A stretch of 17,928 nt of DNA from Lachnospiraceae bacterium UBA3316 (GCA_002361955.1 DESK01000031.1:6443-24370); one strand, 5' to 3'. Positions 7,663 to 15,159 are shown, counted from the stretch's first letter. The notes: generated by a model not told the origin, from the letters alone. Translations and numbers: made by a program.

Positions 7663-7701
7663 GGCCGCCGGCGGCAGATATCCTTTCTGCCGTCGGCGGC
7701 C
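7663..7701. terminator. Hairpin between convergent XRE and glucosidase genes
   Basis: An inverted repeat of 16 positions (15 matched; 7663-7678 with 7686-7701) starts three bases after the XRE stop, with the glucosidase stop 23 bases further on. It is very GC-rich but has no T run directly after it on either strand, so it is a bidirectional terminator candidate of non-standard form or simply a transcript-stabilising hairpin. Confidence 0.55.
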
Positions 7702-7723
7702 CTCAGGCCGTCAAAGCCTTTTC

Positions 7724-9403
7724 TCACTCATACAGCACCGCCGCGCATCCGTAGGCCGCAAGCTTCGCCTCTTCCGCCTCCAGGCGGCATCCATTGCCGG
7801 TCAGCAGCTTTCCCTTCTTCCCCTGCAAGGCCTCCGGCAGCCTGCAGCAGGTCTCATGCTCCACAAAGCTGCACAGTACCAGCAGCTTCTGGTCTCCAAG
7901 TGTTCTCAGGTAGACATAGAGCTCCCGGCTGTCCGGCAGCAAAAGCTCATAATCGCCATAGACAATAATCTCATACTGCTTTCTCAGGGCGATCAGCTTC
8001 TGATAATAGTGGAACACGGAGTCCGGCCGCCCCATCTGCTCCCTGGCATTGATCTCCCGGTAGTTCGGATTTACGGCGATCCAGGGCGTGCCCTCCGTAA
8101 ATCCTGCCTGATGGCCGTCATTCCACTGCATGGGCGTGCGGGCGTTGTCCCGGCCCTTATAGCTGATATAATCAAACATCTCCTCCGGCGTAAAAATGCC
8201 TTTCTCTGTAAATTCCTGATAAGCATGAATGCTCTCGATATCGCGAAAATCCTCCAGCGACGTGAAGGGATAATTCGTCATGCCCAGCTCCTCCCCCTGG
8301 AAGATATAGGGCGTCCCCTGCATCATGTGCAGGCAGGTGGCCAGCATTTTGGCGGAAGCCTCCCTGTATGCGGGGCTGTCATTTCCCAGGCGTGAAACGC
8401 TTCTTGGCTGGTCATGGTTGCTCCAGTACAGGCTGTTCCAGGCCTTCCCTGCAAGCTCCCTCTGCCACTTGCTCATCACCTGCTTCAGCTCCGTGAGGGG
8501 GACTTTTTTATGGTTCCATTTGCACGTCTCTCCTCCGTCCAGATCCATATGCTCAAACTGGAACACCATGTTCAGCTCTTTCCCGGAAGCCGAGGCGTAC
8601 TTTTTCGCCTCCTCCACCGTGACGCCGGAGCATTCCCCCACCGTGATCAGGTCATACTTTGACAAAACCCTGCGGTTCATCTCCTGCAAATACTCATGGA
8701 CTCGCGGCCCATTGGCGCAGTAGGGCCCGAAATCCCCGTAGCCGCTCTCCCCTTCCGGGCCGTCAGGCAGCTCCGGTACCTTGGAGATCAGGCTGATCAC
8801 ATCCATCCGGAAGCCGTCGATTCCCTTGTCGCACCACCAGGTCATCATATCAAAGACCTGCTCCCTCACCTTCTCATTTTCCCAATTCAGGTCGGGCTGC
8901 TTCTCGGAAAACAGGTGCAGGTAATACTGGCCGGAAGCCTCATCATACTTCCAGGCAGAACCTCCGAAACAGGAGCCCCAGTTATTAGGCGCTCCGCCAT
9001 CCCTGCCGTCCCTCCAGATGTAGAAATCCCGGAACCCATTGTCCCTGGACCTGCGACTTTCCACAAACCAGGCGTGTTCGTCCGAAGTGTGGTTCACCAC
9101 CAGATCCATCATCACCCGGATTCCCATGGAGTGGGCCTCCGCCAGCATCCTGTCGTAATCCTCCATGGTGCCGAACTCCTTCATGATCGCCCGATAATCA
9201 CTGATATCGTACCCCATGTCATCGTTGGGCGACTGGTATACGGGGCTCAGCCAGATCACATCCACCCCAAGCTCCTTCAGATACCACAATTTTGACCGGA
9301 TTCCTTCCAAATCCCCGATACCGTCCCCGTTGCTGTCACAGAAGCTCCTGGGATAGATCTGATAAACCACGCTGCTTTTCCACCACTGTTTTTCCATATT
9401 CAT
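7724..9403 (-). CDS. malL: GH13 oligo-1,6-glucosidase / alpha-glucosidase
   Basis: This 559-residue cytoplasmic enzyme belongs to glycoside hydrolase family 13 (oligo-1,6-glucosidase type) and cleaves glucose from the non-reducing end of isomalto- or malto-oligosaccharides. The DSNGDGIGD calcium loop is at 23-31. The conserved regions give nucleophile Asp201 (GFRMD), acid/base Glu257 (VGE) and transition-state Asp331 (NHD), two residues off the Bacillus cereus enzyme numbering. The residue after the nucleophile is Val202, which in this subfamily goes with alpha-1,6 preference, where Ala or Thr goes with alpha-1,4. There is no signal peptide. AGGGGA precedes the start at 9403; the second Met two codons later is also possible. 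It diverges from an AraC regulator and has a cre-like site over its -35 region. TreC and sucrose isomerase relatives cannot be fully excluded. Confidence 0.9.
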   Translation of the reverse strand: MNMEKQWWKSSVVYQIYPRSFCDSNGDGIGDLEGIRSKLWYLKELGVDVIWLSPVYQSPNDDMGYDISDYRAIMKEFGTMEDYDRMLAEAHSMGIRVMMDLVVNHTSDEHAWFVESRRSRDNGFRDFYIWRDGRDGGAPNNWGSCFGGSAWKYDEASGQYYLHLFSEKQPDLNWENEKVREQVFDMMTWWCDKGIDGFRMDVISLISKVPELPDGPEGESGYGDFGPYCANGPRVHEYLQEMNRRVLSKYDLITVGECSGVTVEEAKKYASASGKELNMVFQFEHMDLDGGETCKWNHKKVPLTELKQVMSKWQRELAGKAWNSLYWSNHDQPRSVSRLGNDSPAYREASAKMLATCLHMMQGTPYIFQGEELGMTNYPFTSLEDFRDIESIHAYQEFTEKGIFTPEEMFDYISYKGRDNARTPMQWNDGHQAGFTEGTPWIAVNPNYREINAREQMGRPDSVFHYYQKLIALRKQYEIIVYGDYELLLPDSRELYVYLRTLGDQKLLVLCSFVEHETCCRLPEALQGKKGKLLTGNGCRLEAEEAKLAAYGCAAVLYE

Positions 9404-9432
9404 AAGTCCCCTTGTCTTTTTTTTCTGCTTTT

Positions 9433-9438
9433 AGTATA
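9433..9438 (-). promoter_or_regulatory. -10 box of the glucosidase gene
   Basis: TATACT on the minus strand lies about 30 bases before the glucosidase start. The hexamer 17 bases upstream (AAGCGG) is a poor -35 box and lies within the cre-like site, so the promoter probably needs an activator such as the neighbouring AraC protein. Confidence 0.5.
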
Positions 9439-9450
9439 CTGAAAAAAAGC

Positions 9451-9464
9451 TGCTACCGCTTGCA
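9451..9464 (-). promoter_or_regulatory. cre-like catabolite control site
   Basis: The minus-strand 14-mer TGCAAGCGGTAGCA matches the cre consensus TGWAANCGNTNNCA at all but the third position. It covers the -35 region of the glucosidase promoter, where binding of CcpA with HPr-Ser-P would block transcription when a preferred sugar is present. Confidence 0.6.
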
Positions 9465-9481
9465 TTATCTTCTCCGATAAT
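9464..9481. promoter_or_regulatory. Inverted repeat in the glucosidase/araC control region
   Basis: ATTATC and GATAAT (9464-9469, 9476-9481) are perfect inverted copies with a six-base spacer, next to the cre-like site and 33 bases before the AraC start. It could be an operator for the AraC-family protein or another regulator. AraC proteins more often use direct repeats, which lowers confidence. Confidence 0.3.
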
Positions 9482-9513
9482 AACACAATTTTACGATTCA
9501 GGAGGTCTTCGCT

Positions 9514-10404
9514 ATGATACCCATGTATCACGAAAAAAATACCCACGGCACCCCTGCCTTCCCTCTTGAGGTTTATTCCCACCCGGACAGAGACGGTGTA
9601 TTTTTTGTATCTCAGCACTGGCATGAGGAGTTGGAGTGGATCTATGTGGAGGAGGGGATGTTAAACCTGACGGTCGGCGGCCAAACCCTTACCCTCCGCC
9701 CGGGGGAATTCTCCTTTGTCAACTCCGGAGAGCTCCACGAGATCCGCTCGCTGTGTCCCTCCCTCCACCATGCGATCGTCTTCAACCCAGAGTTTCTTGA
9801 TTTTTCTCTGTATGACGACTGCCAGAGCCGCTTTATCGGACCCATCACCGGCAAAAGTCTCCTTTTTCCTGCGTCCGCCCCAGGGCTTTCCGCCCAGGTC
9901 TCCCAGGCCGTCGCCTCCCATCTGTCAGAGATCGTCCGGCTGTACCATACCCGCCCCTCCCTGGCCCCCCTCAGCATCAAGCTGCATATCCTCCATATCC
10001 TGGAGATCCTCTTTGAGACGAAATGCTTTCTGGAAAATACGTCCTCTTCCAGAGATGAGGACTCCATAAACAGGCTGAAGAAGGTCATCGAATACATCCA
10101 CGGCCACTACGGGGAAGCCATCCCCCTCCAGTCACTGGCTGACATCTGCTGTGTGAGCCCCAATTATTTTTGCCGCTATTTTAAGGAGAACATAGGAAAA
10201 ACACCCGTATCCTTCCTAAATGATTACAGAATTCAAAAAGCCTGCCAGATGCTTACGGAATCTGAGCTTCCCATTTCCCAGATCGCCCTTCTGACAGGCT
10301 TTGACAATTTCAGTTATTTTATCCGGAAATTCCGGGAATATAAAGGGGTGACGCCCGGACAGTACCGGAACGCCTCGTATGGCCCAGGTGAAACAGGCTG
10401 CTAA
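9514..10404 (+). CDS. AraC-family transcriptional regulator with N-terminal cupin
   Basis: This 296-residue protein has an N-terminal cupin-like sensor (about 30-100, with HWHEELEWIYVEEG, LRPGEFSFVNSGELHEI and an HxHxxxE-like pattern) and a C-terminal double helix-turn-helix of AraC type. HTH 1 is around 206-228 (LADICCVSPNYFCRYFKENIG) and HTH 2 around 254-285, ending FREYKGVTPGQYR, the family signature. AGGAGG lies eight bases before the ATG at 9514. Its divergent position suggests that it binds an alpha-glucoside or related sugar and activates the neighbouring glucosidase, whose -35 box is weak. I see no strong promoter of its own. It converges on the c-di-GMP gene with only 15 bases between stops and no terminator hairpin. 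Confidence 0.92.
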   Translation: MIPMYHEKNTHGTPAFPLEVYSHPDRDGVFFVSQHWHEELEWIYVEEGMLNLTVGGQTLTLRPGEFSFVNSGELHEIRSLCPSLHHAIVFNPEFLDFSLYDDCQSRFIGPITGKSLLFPASAPGLSAQVSQAVASHLSEIVRLYHTRPSLAPLSIKLHILHILEILFETKCFLENTSSSRDEDSINRLKKVIEYIHGHYGEAIPLQSLADICCVSPNYFCRYFKENIGKTPVSFLNDYRIQKACQMLTESELPISQIALLTGFDNFSYFIRKFREYKGVTPGQYRNASYGPGETGC

Positions 10405-10419
10405 CTGCCGTGGAGCACA

Positions 10420-13032
10420 CTAGCAGGCATTGAGCATCTTATAAAACTCCTCCAGCTCCAGAGGTTTGTAAAAATAGTACCCCTGGATCATGTCGCTTCC
10501 CGTCTCCCGGACGATCCTTGCCTCCTCCGGCCCTTCCACGCCCTCTGCGCACACTTTTTTCCCAAACTGGTGGCAGGCAAAGATCACCGTCTTCAAAAAG
10601 GTCTGTTTATCCTTGGACTCCGTCAGACCGTTCAGCAGGGAGCGGTCCAGCTTTACCAGGTTGGACGGATATTTGATCAAAAGCCCCATGGAAGAATAGC
10701 CGCTCCCGAAATCATCCAGGGCGATGGACATACCCAGCCGTCTGCAGCCGTCCAAAAACTGTGTCAGCTTCTCCGGCTCCTCGTCAAAATGATTTTCCGT
10801 AAGCTCCATCACCAGGTTTTCCCCGCCGATCCTGTATTTCTCCAGCATTTCCTCCATAAACGGCACAAAGTCCTCCCCCACCACCTGGAGATAGCTCACA
10901 TTGAAGGACAGGTGAAAGGCGGGATAATCAGGGATGATCCTGGCGCAGTGCCTCACCGTTTCCCGGAACACCCAGCGGCCTGTCTGTTTGATCAGGCCCT
11001 TTTTTTCCAGCAGGGGCACAAAGACAGACGGGCAGATATCCTCCCCCCTGTACTTCCACCGCAGGAGAACCTCCCCGCCCTCCACTTCGCCGCTCCCGGC
11101 CGACACGATCGGCTGGATCACCACACGGAAATTGCAGAAGCCGTTTAATACATCCTCGCTCAGCTGCAGCATCATCCCGGCGCTTTCCCGGTACTTATCG
11201 ACCGTCCTGGCCGAATAGCTGATGTAGCTCTTCTCCCGCTCGGCCTTTGCCATCTCGATCAGGGGATTGATCTTCCCAAGAAAGAATTCCGGCTTTGGAA
11301 TATCGGAGGGGTAATGGAACACGCAGAAACTGCAGGGGAATTTGACAAGCACATTCCACTTTTTGTAATAATACTTGACGCCTTCCCGTATTTCTGCCAC
11401 CAGGCTCTCCACCTCTTCCGTACACTCCGGTTTCACTACCGCCATAAAGGAAACGCCGTCCAGCCGGTAAAACCACGCCTTATTTGACATGCGGTTTTCC
11501 CAGCACACAGAGATATCCTCCAGCAGCGCGTCTGCCGCCGCCCGGCCCTTCGTCTCGTTGATCTCCGTAAAATGGTTCAGCCCGATGCCCAGGACAATCG
11601 TATCCTTCCCTCTCTCCTGAAGCATCTCCAGCTTGCTGATCGCCGCGCTTTCCCTTGGCAGATTCGTTACCGGATCAATGGAAAATTCCGGTTTGGAGAC
11701 AAACCCTGCGAAATAGAGGGGCTTATTGTTCTTATCCCGGTAAAGAATCCCCCTGCAGTGAATCCAGATCAGCTTTCCGTCCTTATCGTACACCCGATAT
11801 TTGAAATCATGCTCCCTCTGGGTGTTGTTCCAGATATTTCTGATATCCTGCCTGTAAGACTCCAGATCCTCCTTATGGCAGATCCGCCGTTCCCATTTGT
11901 CCAGGAGGTTATACACCTGATTGCTCTCAAACCCAAACATCTCCCTCATATTGTTGGAAATATAAAACACGTTTGTCTGCAAATCCCCCAGATAAAGGCA
12001 GATGGGAGAATTCGACAGCTCCGTAGACTCAATCAGGGCGCCGATACTGTCCGGGGTACTCTGAAGGTATTGCTGCAGGGATTCCACTCCCCCCATAGCC
12101 CTCCTTCTTCTGTCGCTTCTTCCGCCAGCCTCCTTCTCCTCATAAAACCTGGCCATGTAACGCGTCCTTCGGTAATAGTCCTGTTTATCCTTGTACATCT
12201 CCTCCTCGGCTCTGTTTACCAGCAGATGAAGCGGATATTCCTGCAGATTTCCCCAGGAAATACCCACAGCCAGGTGGTAATCCCCCCGGTTGATCGTCTC
12301 CCTGAGCCTGCTGCATTTTTTCTGAAACTGCTGGCACCCCACCCCGGCATAGATTACAAGAAATTCATCCCCTCCCATCCGGTAGATCATATCCCGGTCA
12401 AATTCCCGGTTTATCATTTTATAGCACTGGCAAATCATAGCATCCCCGGCCGCATGGCCGAATAAGTCATTCTGGCGTTTCAGCCCCGTAATATCCCCAT
12501 AGAGGATCCCCACCTGCACGTTGCCTCCCAGAGTCTTTTCTTTCTCCTTGTAGGCGCTTCTGTTCAGGGCTCCCGTGAGCTGGTCATGGTAGCTTACATA
12601 CGACAGCCTGTAGGAGAGATCCCTCCTCTTTATAAAGGAAACTGCGAAATGCTCCAAAAGGCACAGAAAGTGCTGAAGCCCCCTTACCTGATGCCTCTGG
12701 GGGTTGTCCACCCCGAGAAAACCGATGACCTCCCCGTCGGAACGCAGGGGACAGGCCACCAGACGGCGGATCCCCTGGGGTTTCAGCGCCGCGTAGACGG
12801 AAGAGTACTCTTCTTTGATCTCCTCGATATCGTCAATCACAACCAGCTTTCCGCTCTGGAAGGACTTCATCCACCAGGACAGCGTATCGGAGGGTTCGTT
12901 TTGGAGCAAATCCTTCTGGGATTCACTCCCAGGGGCGCACCACTCATACGTATTGCTGAACGTATTGTTTTTATTCACTTCAAAAATATAGGCCCGCGCG
13001 CATTGAAAGGTTCCTCCGATATACGAAAGCAT
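10420..13032 (-). CDS. GAF-GGDEF-PAS-GGDEF-EAL cyclic-di-GMP turnover protein (5' end out of frame)
   Basis: The open frame encodes 870 residues: GAF sensor (1-135), GGDEF cyclase (140-290, motif intact at 220-224, with FDRD where an inhibitory RxxD would sit), PAS (340-445), a second GGDEF-like domain (452-615) with LDGVSF in place of the motif, and an EAL phosphodiesterase (625-868). The EAL domain has the usual metal and catalytic residues: E654 (EVL variant), E743/N747, D773-D774, K794 and E830 (AEGVE). It should therefore both make and degrade c-di-GMP, with GAF and PAS as input; no membrane segment is seen. The ATG at 13032 has no proper ribosome binding site and falls inside the GAF domain. 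The real start is most likely at 13172 in another frame (see the 13033-13172 entry). Confidence 0.9.
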   Translation of the reverse strand: MLSYIGGTFQCARAYIFEVNKNNTFSNTYEWCAPGSESQKDLLQNEPSDTLSWWMKSFQSGKLVVIDDIEEIKEEYSSVYAALKPQGIRRLVACPLRSDGEVIGFLGVDNPQRHQVRGLQHFLCLLEHFAVSFIKRRDLSYRLSYVSYHDQLTGALNRSAYKEKEKTLGGNVQVGILYGDITGLKRQNDLFGHAAGDAMICQCYKMINREFDRDMIYRMGGDEFLVIYAGVGCQQFQKKCSRLRETINRGDYHLAVGISWGNLQEYPLHLLVNRAEEEMYKDKQDYYRRTRYMARFYEEKEAGGRSDRRRRAMGGVESLQQYLQSTPDSIGALIESTELSNSPICLYLGDLQTNVFYISNNMREMFGFESNQVYNLLDKWERRICHKEDLESYRQDIRNIWNNTQREHDFKYRVYDKDGKLIWIHCRGILYRDKNNKPLYFAGFVSKPEFSIDPVTNLPRESAAISKLEMLQERGKDTIVLGIGLNHFTEINETKGRAAADALLEDISVCWENRMSNKAWFYRLDGVSFMAVVKPECTEEVESLVAEIREGVKYYYKKWNVLVKFPCSFCVFHYPSDIPKPEFFLGKINPLIEMAKAEREKSYISYSARTVDKYRESAGMMLQLSEDVLNGFCNFRVVIQPIVSAGSGEVEGGEVLLRWKYRGEDICPSVFVPLLEKKGLIKQTGRWVFRETVRHCARIIPDYPAFHLSFNVSYLQVVGEDFVPFMEEMLEKYRIGGENLVMELTENHFDEEPEKLTQFLDGCRRLGMSIALDDFGSGYSSMGLLIKYPSNLVKLDRSLLNGLTESKDKQTFLKTVIFACHQFGKKVCAEGVEGPEEARIVRETGSDMIQGYYFYKPLELEEFYKMLNAC

Positions 13033-13172
13033 CCTGTCAAACGTATCCTGATAGCTTTCTGCCCCAAGGGCATACTGAAGGCACCCGTTGACAAGCTCCT
13101 CCGTGCCGGGACCCTCTCCGTTCTCTGCGTTTTTTCATCTTTCCCCAACAATGTACACCTTTCTAATTCCAT
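13033..13172 (-). pseudogene. Frame-shifted N-terminal segment of the GGDEF/EAL gene
   Basis: A perfect AAGGAGG (13184-13178) sits five bases before ATG 13172, which opens MELERCTLLGKDEK and then reads out of frame to a stop near 12975. In the frame of the large gene, the DNA after the A6 run at 13135-13130 encodes AENGEGPGTEELVNG and on through SYQDTFDR directly into the GAF domain, but it has a stop at 13137-13135 and no start codon. One extra A in the run (or a -1 slip on AAA) joins the two parts into a 917-residue protein. This is a sequencing error, a recent frameshift, or slippage at the run. Confidence 0.75.
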
Positions 13173-13192
13173 ACCTTCCTCCTTAGTCCCTC

Positions 13193-13242
13193 AAAAACAG
13201 TGCAGCCATCCGGCCGTTTCCGTCTCGATCCCCCAAGCACTG
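13193..13242 (-). terminator. Hairpin with T run in the GGDEF/EAL leader (candidate attenuator)
   Basis: On the minus strand CAGTGC (13242-13237) pairs with GCACTG (13203-13198), followed by five T residues (13197-13193), just before the Shine-Dalgarno of the GGDEF/EAL gene. The 33-base loop is GC-rich but I found no strong inner stem. It could attenuate transcription. Confidence 0.35.
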
Positions 13243-13306
13243 CCGATGCTCCCTTTTTCGTATTCTCAGGCGTGTCACAAGGCCTCTCATCTGCTGCCTT
13301 TAAACA

Positions 13307-13336
13307 CTTAAACTATAAAAATGATACCAGGGTCAA
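13307..13336 (-). promoter_or_regulatory. Weak candidate promoter of the GGDEF/EAL gene, using repeat DNA
   Basis: TTGACC (13336-13331), inside the left arm of the structured repeat, is 18 bases from TTTAAG (13312-13307). The -35 match is good and the -10 match is weak. No better promoter was found between the repeat and the start at 13172. Confidence 0.25.
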
Positions 13337-13517
13337 AAGGTCATGCGTTTCATGCTTGCAGGAAAAAGCATGACTTTGTGACCCGCAAAACACCGAAAAG
13401 CAGCCATTTTTCTCCGAAAAATGAGCGGATTTGAGGTGTTTTAGGATTTCGGGAGTGCGCAAGCACGGAGAAATCCGTATCATAGTTGGGGGCAAAGGCT
13501 TTTGACCCCAACATCAT
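13321..13517 (-). repeat. About 200-base multi-hairpin intergenic element with complementary ends
   Basis: The 19-base ends (13321-13339, 13499-13517) are inverted copies with 15 matches. On the minus-strand RNA the four differences all become G-U pairs, so the ends pair completely, and a run of T follows at 13320-13316. Inside are four hairpins: 13330-13384 (17-base arms, 15 matched); 13387-13442 (AAAACACC/GGTGTTTT around a perfect CATTTTTC/GAAAAATG stem); 13444-13476 (GGATTTC/GAAATCC around GTGC-GCAA-GCAC); and 13485-13512 (12-base arms, 11 matched). Hairpins one and four use the same bases as the closing stem, so two folds exclude each other. It is probably a mobile or repeat-derived structured element; orientation is inferred from the G-U pairs. 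The 60-codon ORF inside it is not treated as a gene. Confidence 0.7.
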
Positions 13518-13584
13518 AAAATAAGATTAACATAGGCCTATGGATTACGCAAGAAGCGAAGCTTTTCTTCTTCTCTTTTCTTTC

Positions 13585-13619
13585 AAAAGAGGCCGTAACT
13601 CCTATCGGTTACGGCCTCT
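13585..13619 (-). terminator. Rho-independent terminator of the ABC-F gene
   Basis: A perfect 12-base-pair stem (AGAGGCCGTAAC at 13588-13599 with its complement at 13608-13619) with an eight-base loop lies ten bases after the ABC-F stop and is followed on the minus strand by TTTT. Confidence 0.88.
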
Positions 13620-13629
13620 CACATACTTC

Positions 13630-15159
13630 TTACATTCTTCCCATCTCCAGCACTTTTGTGGCGACCCGTTCCCGGAACCGTTTGTCGTGCTCCACAAACA
13701 CCATGGACGGCCCGTTTTCCAGCAGAACCTTCTCGATCTGCATCCGGGAAAAGACGTCGATATAGTTCAGCGGCTCATCCCACACGTACAGATGGGCCGG
13801 CGTCAGCAGGCTCGCCGCCAGCAGCGCCTTCTTTTTCTGGCCCTCGGAACAGGTCTCCAGGGGCCTTCCAAACTGCTCTCTCTCAAAATCCAGCTGCCTG
13901 AGAACGGCAAAAAACAGGTGCTCCTCCAGTCCTCTCTTCCTGCAGAATTCCGAAAGCCCTCCCTTTAAAAAGGACGTATCCTGCCCCACATAGGAGATCA
14001 CAAGGCCGGAGGCCGTCTCACAGACGCCTGTTTCCTGCACCGGAAGGGACTCCTCCAAAACGCCCCCTTTTTGCAGGAGCATTTTCAGAAGGGTAGATTT
14101 GCCGCACCCGTTAGGTCCGTGAAGCGCTACACGATCTCCCCGGAAGACAGCCGCAGTCAGACCCTCAAAGACAGGCTGCCGGGCTCCCGCGTACTGCACA
14201 CCGTACTCCCGCAGATCCACAAGCCTCTCCTTATGGTGGGCCAGGGGCATCATTTTCAGGTCGATGTCCTCCTCCAGGTCTGCCAGCAGCCCCTCCTTTT
14301 CCCTGATTTCTTTTTCTATCCGTTTCTCAAAGCTTTTCACCCGGCTCTGCATCTTTTTTGTCTGGCCGCCGATATATGCCCTGGTAGGCCTGTCATGCTG
14401 GGTTCCGGGATAAAAGCCGATCTTTGTATGTTCTACCTTGTCCGCCCAGCCGGCCGTCTGCCTGGCCGCCTGCCGGAGCTTGGAAATCTCCTTCTTATGC
14501 TTTTCGTTTTCGCCTCTCTGAAAGTGATCCCGGCGGCTCTTATTCTCCCACCAGCCGGAAAAATTACCGGACTCTACCTGGATCGAACAGCGGTTCAGCA
14601 CCAGCACATGGTCGATGCAGGCGTCGAGAAGCTCCCTGTCATGGGAGACCAGGATAAATCCTTTTTTTGACGCCAGATACTCTTTTACACACTCCCTGGC
14701 CGCCTCATCCAGATGGTTGGTGGGCTCATCGATCAGCAGGAAGTCATTCTCTCCAGAAAAAAGTACCGCCAGCAGAATCTTTGTGCGTTCCCCGGGGCTT
14801 AAGCTCCCAAAGGGCCTGTAGAGAATCTCCGCTCCCGCCTGCAGCTTCTCAAGCTCCACAAGCACCCGCCACAGCTCGCAGCCAGCCTTCAGCTCCTCAA
14901 GGAACTCCGCCGCCATCTGATCCAGGTGGTTTTCCCCGATTCTATAGGGAAAGTAATCAAAAACCGCAGAGGCCTGAATCTTTCCCCGGTATTCATACTG
15001 TCCCAGCAGCAGGCGCAGAAAGGTGGTCTTTCCTTTTCCGTTTCTCCCCACAAAGCCCAGTTTCCAGTCTGTGTCCAGGACAAAGGAAACATCCTCAAAA
15101 ACAGGATCACTGCTTCCCTCATAGCTAAATGTCAAATGATCTACACGGATCTGTGCCAT
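13630..15159 (-). CDS. ABC-F ribosomal protection protein, Lsa/CplR-like
   Basis: This 509-residue soluble protein has two ABC ATPase domains and no membrane segment. Domain 1 has Walker A GRNGKGKT (38-45), signature LSPGE (120-124) and Walker B LLIDEPTNHLD (141-151). A charged linker covers about 200-300. Domain 2 has GPNGCGKST (348-356), CSEGQ (437-441) and YVWDEPLNYID. That last wording and the length near 500 fit the Lsa/Vga/CplR group, which bind the ribosomal E site and displace lincosamides, pleuromutilins and streptogramin A from the peptidyl-transferase centre. Drug range cannot be read from sequence. The start at 15159 has AAAGGGGA eight bases upstream; longer in-frame starts (15198 and others) overlap or precede that site. 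It is preceded by an attenuator-type leader with a three-codon ORF and ended by its own terminator. Confidence 0.9.
   Translation of the reverse strand: MAQIRVDHLTFSYEGSSDPVFEDVSFVLDTDWKLGFVGRNGKGKTTFLRLLLGQYEYRGKIQASAVFDYFPYRIGENHLDQMAAEFLEELKAGCELWRVLVELEKLQAGAEILYRPFGSLSPGERTKILLAVLFSGENDFLLIDEPTNHLDEAARECVKEYLASKKGFILVSHDRELLDACIDHVLVLNRCSIQVESGNFSGWWENKSRRDHFQRGENEKHKKEISKLRQAARQTAGWADKVEHTKIGFYPGTQHDRPTRAYIGGQTKKMQSRVKSFEKRIEKEIREKEGLLADLEEDIDLKMMPLAHHKERLVDLREYGVQYAGARQPVFEGLTAAVFRGDRVALHGPNGCGKSTLLKMLLQKGGVLEESLPVQETGVCETASGLVISYVGQDTSFLKGGLSEFCRKRGLEEHLFFAVLRQLDFEREQFGRPLETCSEGQKKKALLAASLLTPAHLYVWDEPLNYIDVFSRMQIEKVLLENGPSMVFVEHDKRFRERVATKVLEMGRM

Noticed and set aside
11572..12465. 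297-codon plus-strand ORF opposite the GGDEF/EAL gene
   Set aside because: It is antisense to conserved PAS and GGDEF coding sequence, with no ribosome binding site or family features.
13125..13140. Programmed -1 frameshift on an A AAA AAC heptamer
   Set aside because: The heptamer is present, but the incoming reading frame is not the one that heptamer slippage needs, and no downstream stimulatory stem was evident. Single-tRNA or homopolymer slippage or a sequence error fits better.
13173..13320. A known c-di-GMP riboswitch (GEMM-I or -II) before the GGDEF/EAL gene
   Set aside because: I could not find the conserved core sequences of either class; only a generic hairpin with a T run is present.
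13313..13495. 60-codon minus-strand ORF inside the structured repeat
   Set aside because: Its sequence is fully explained by the hairpins, and it has no convincing ribosome binding site. It is the kind of false gene that repeats produce.
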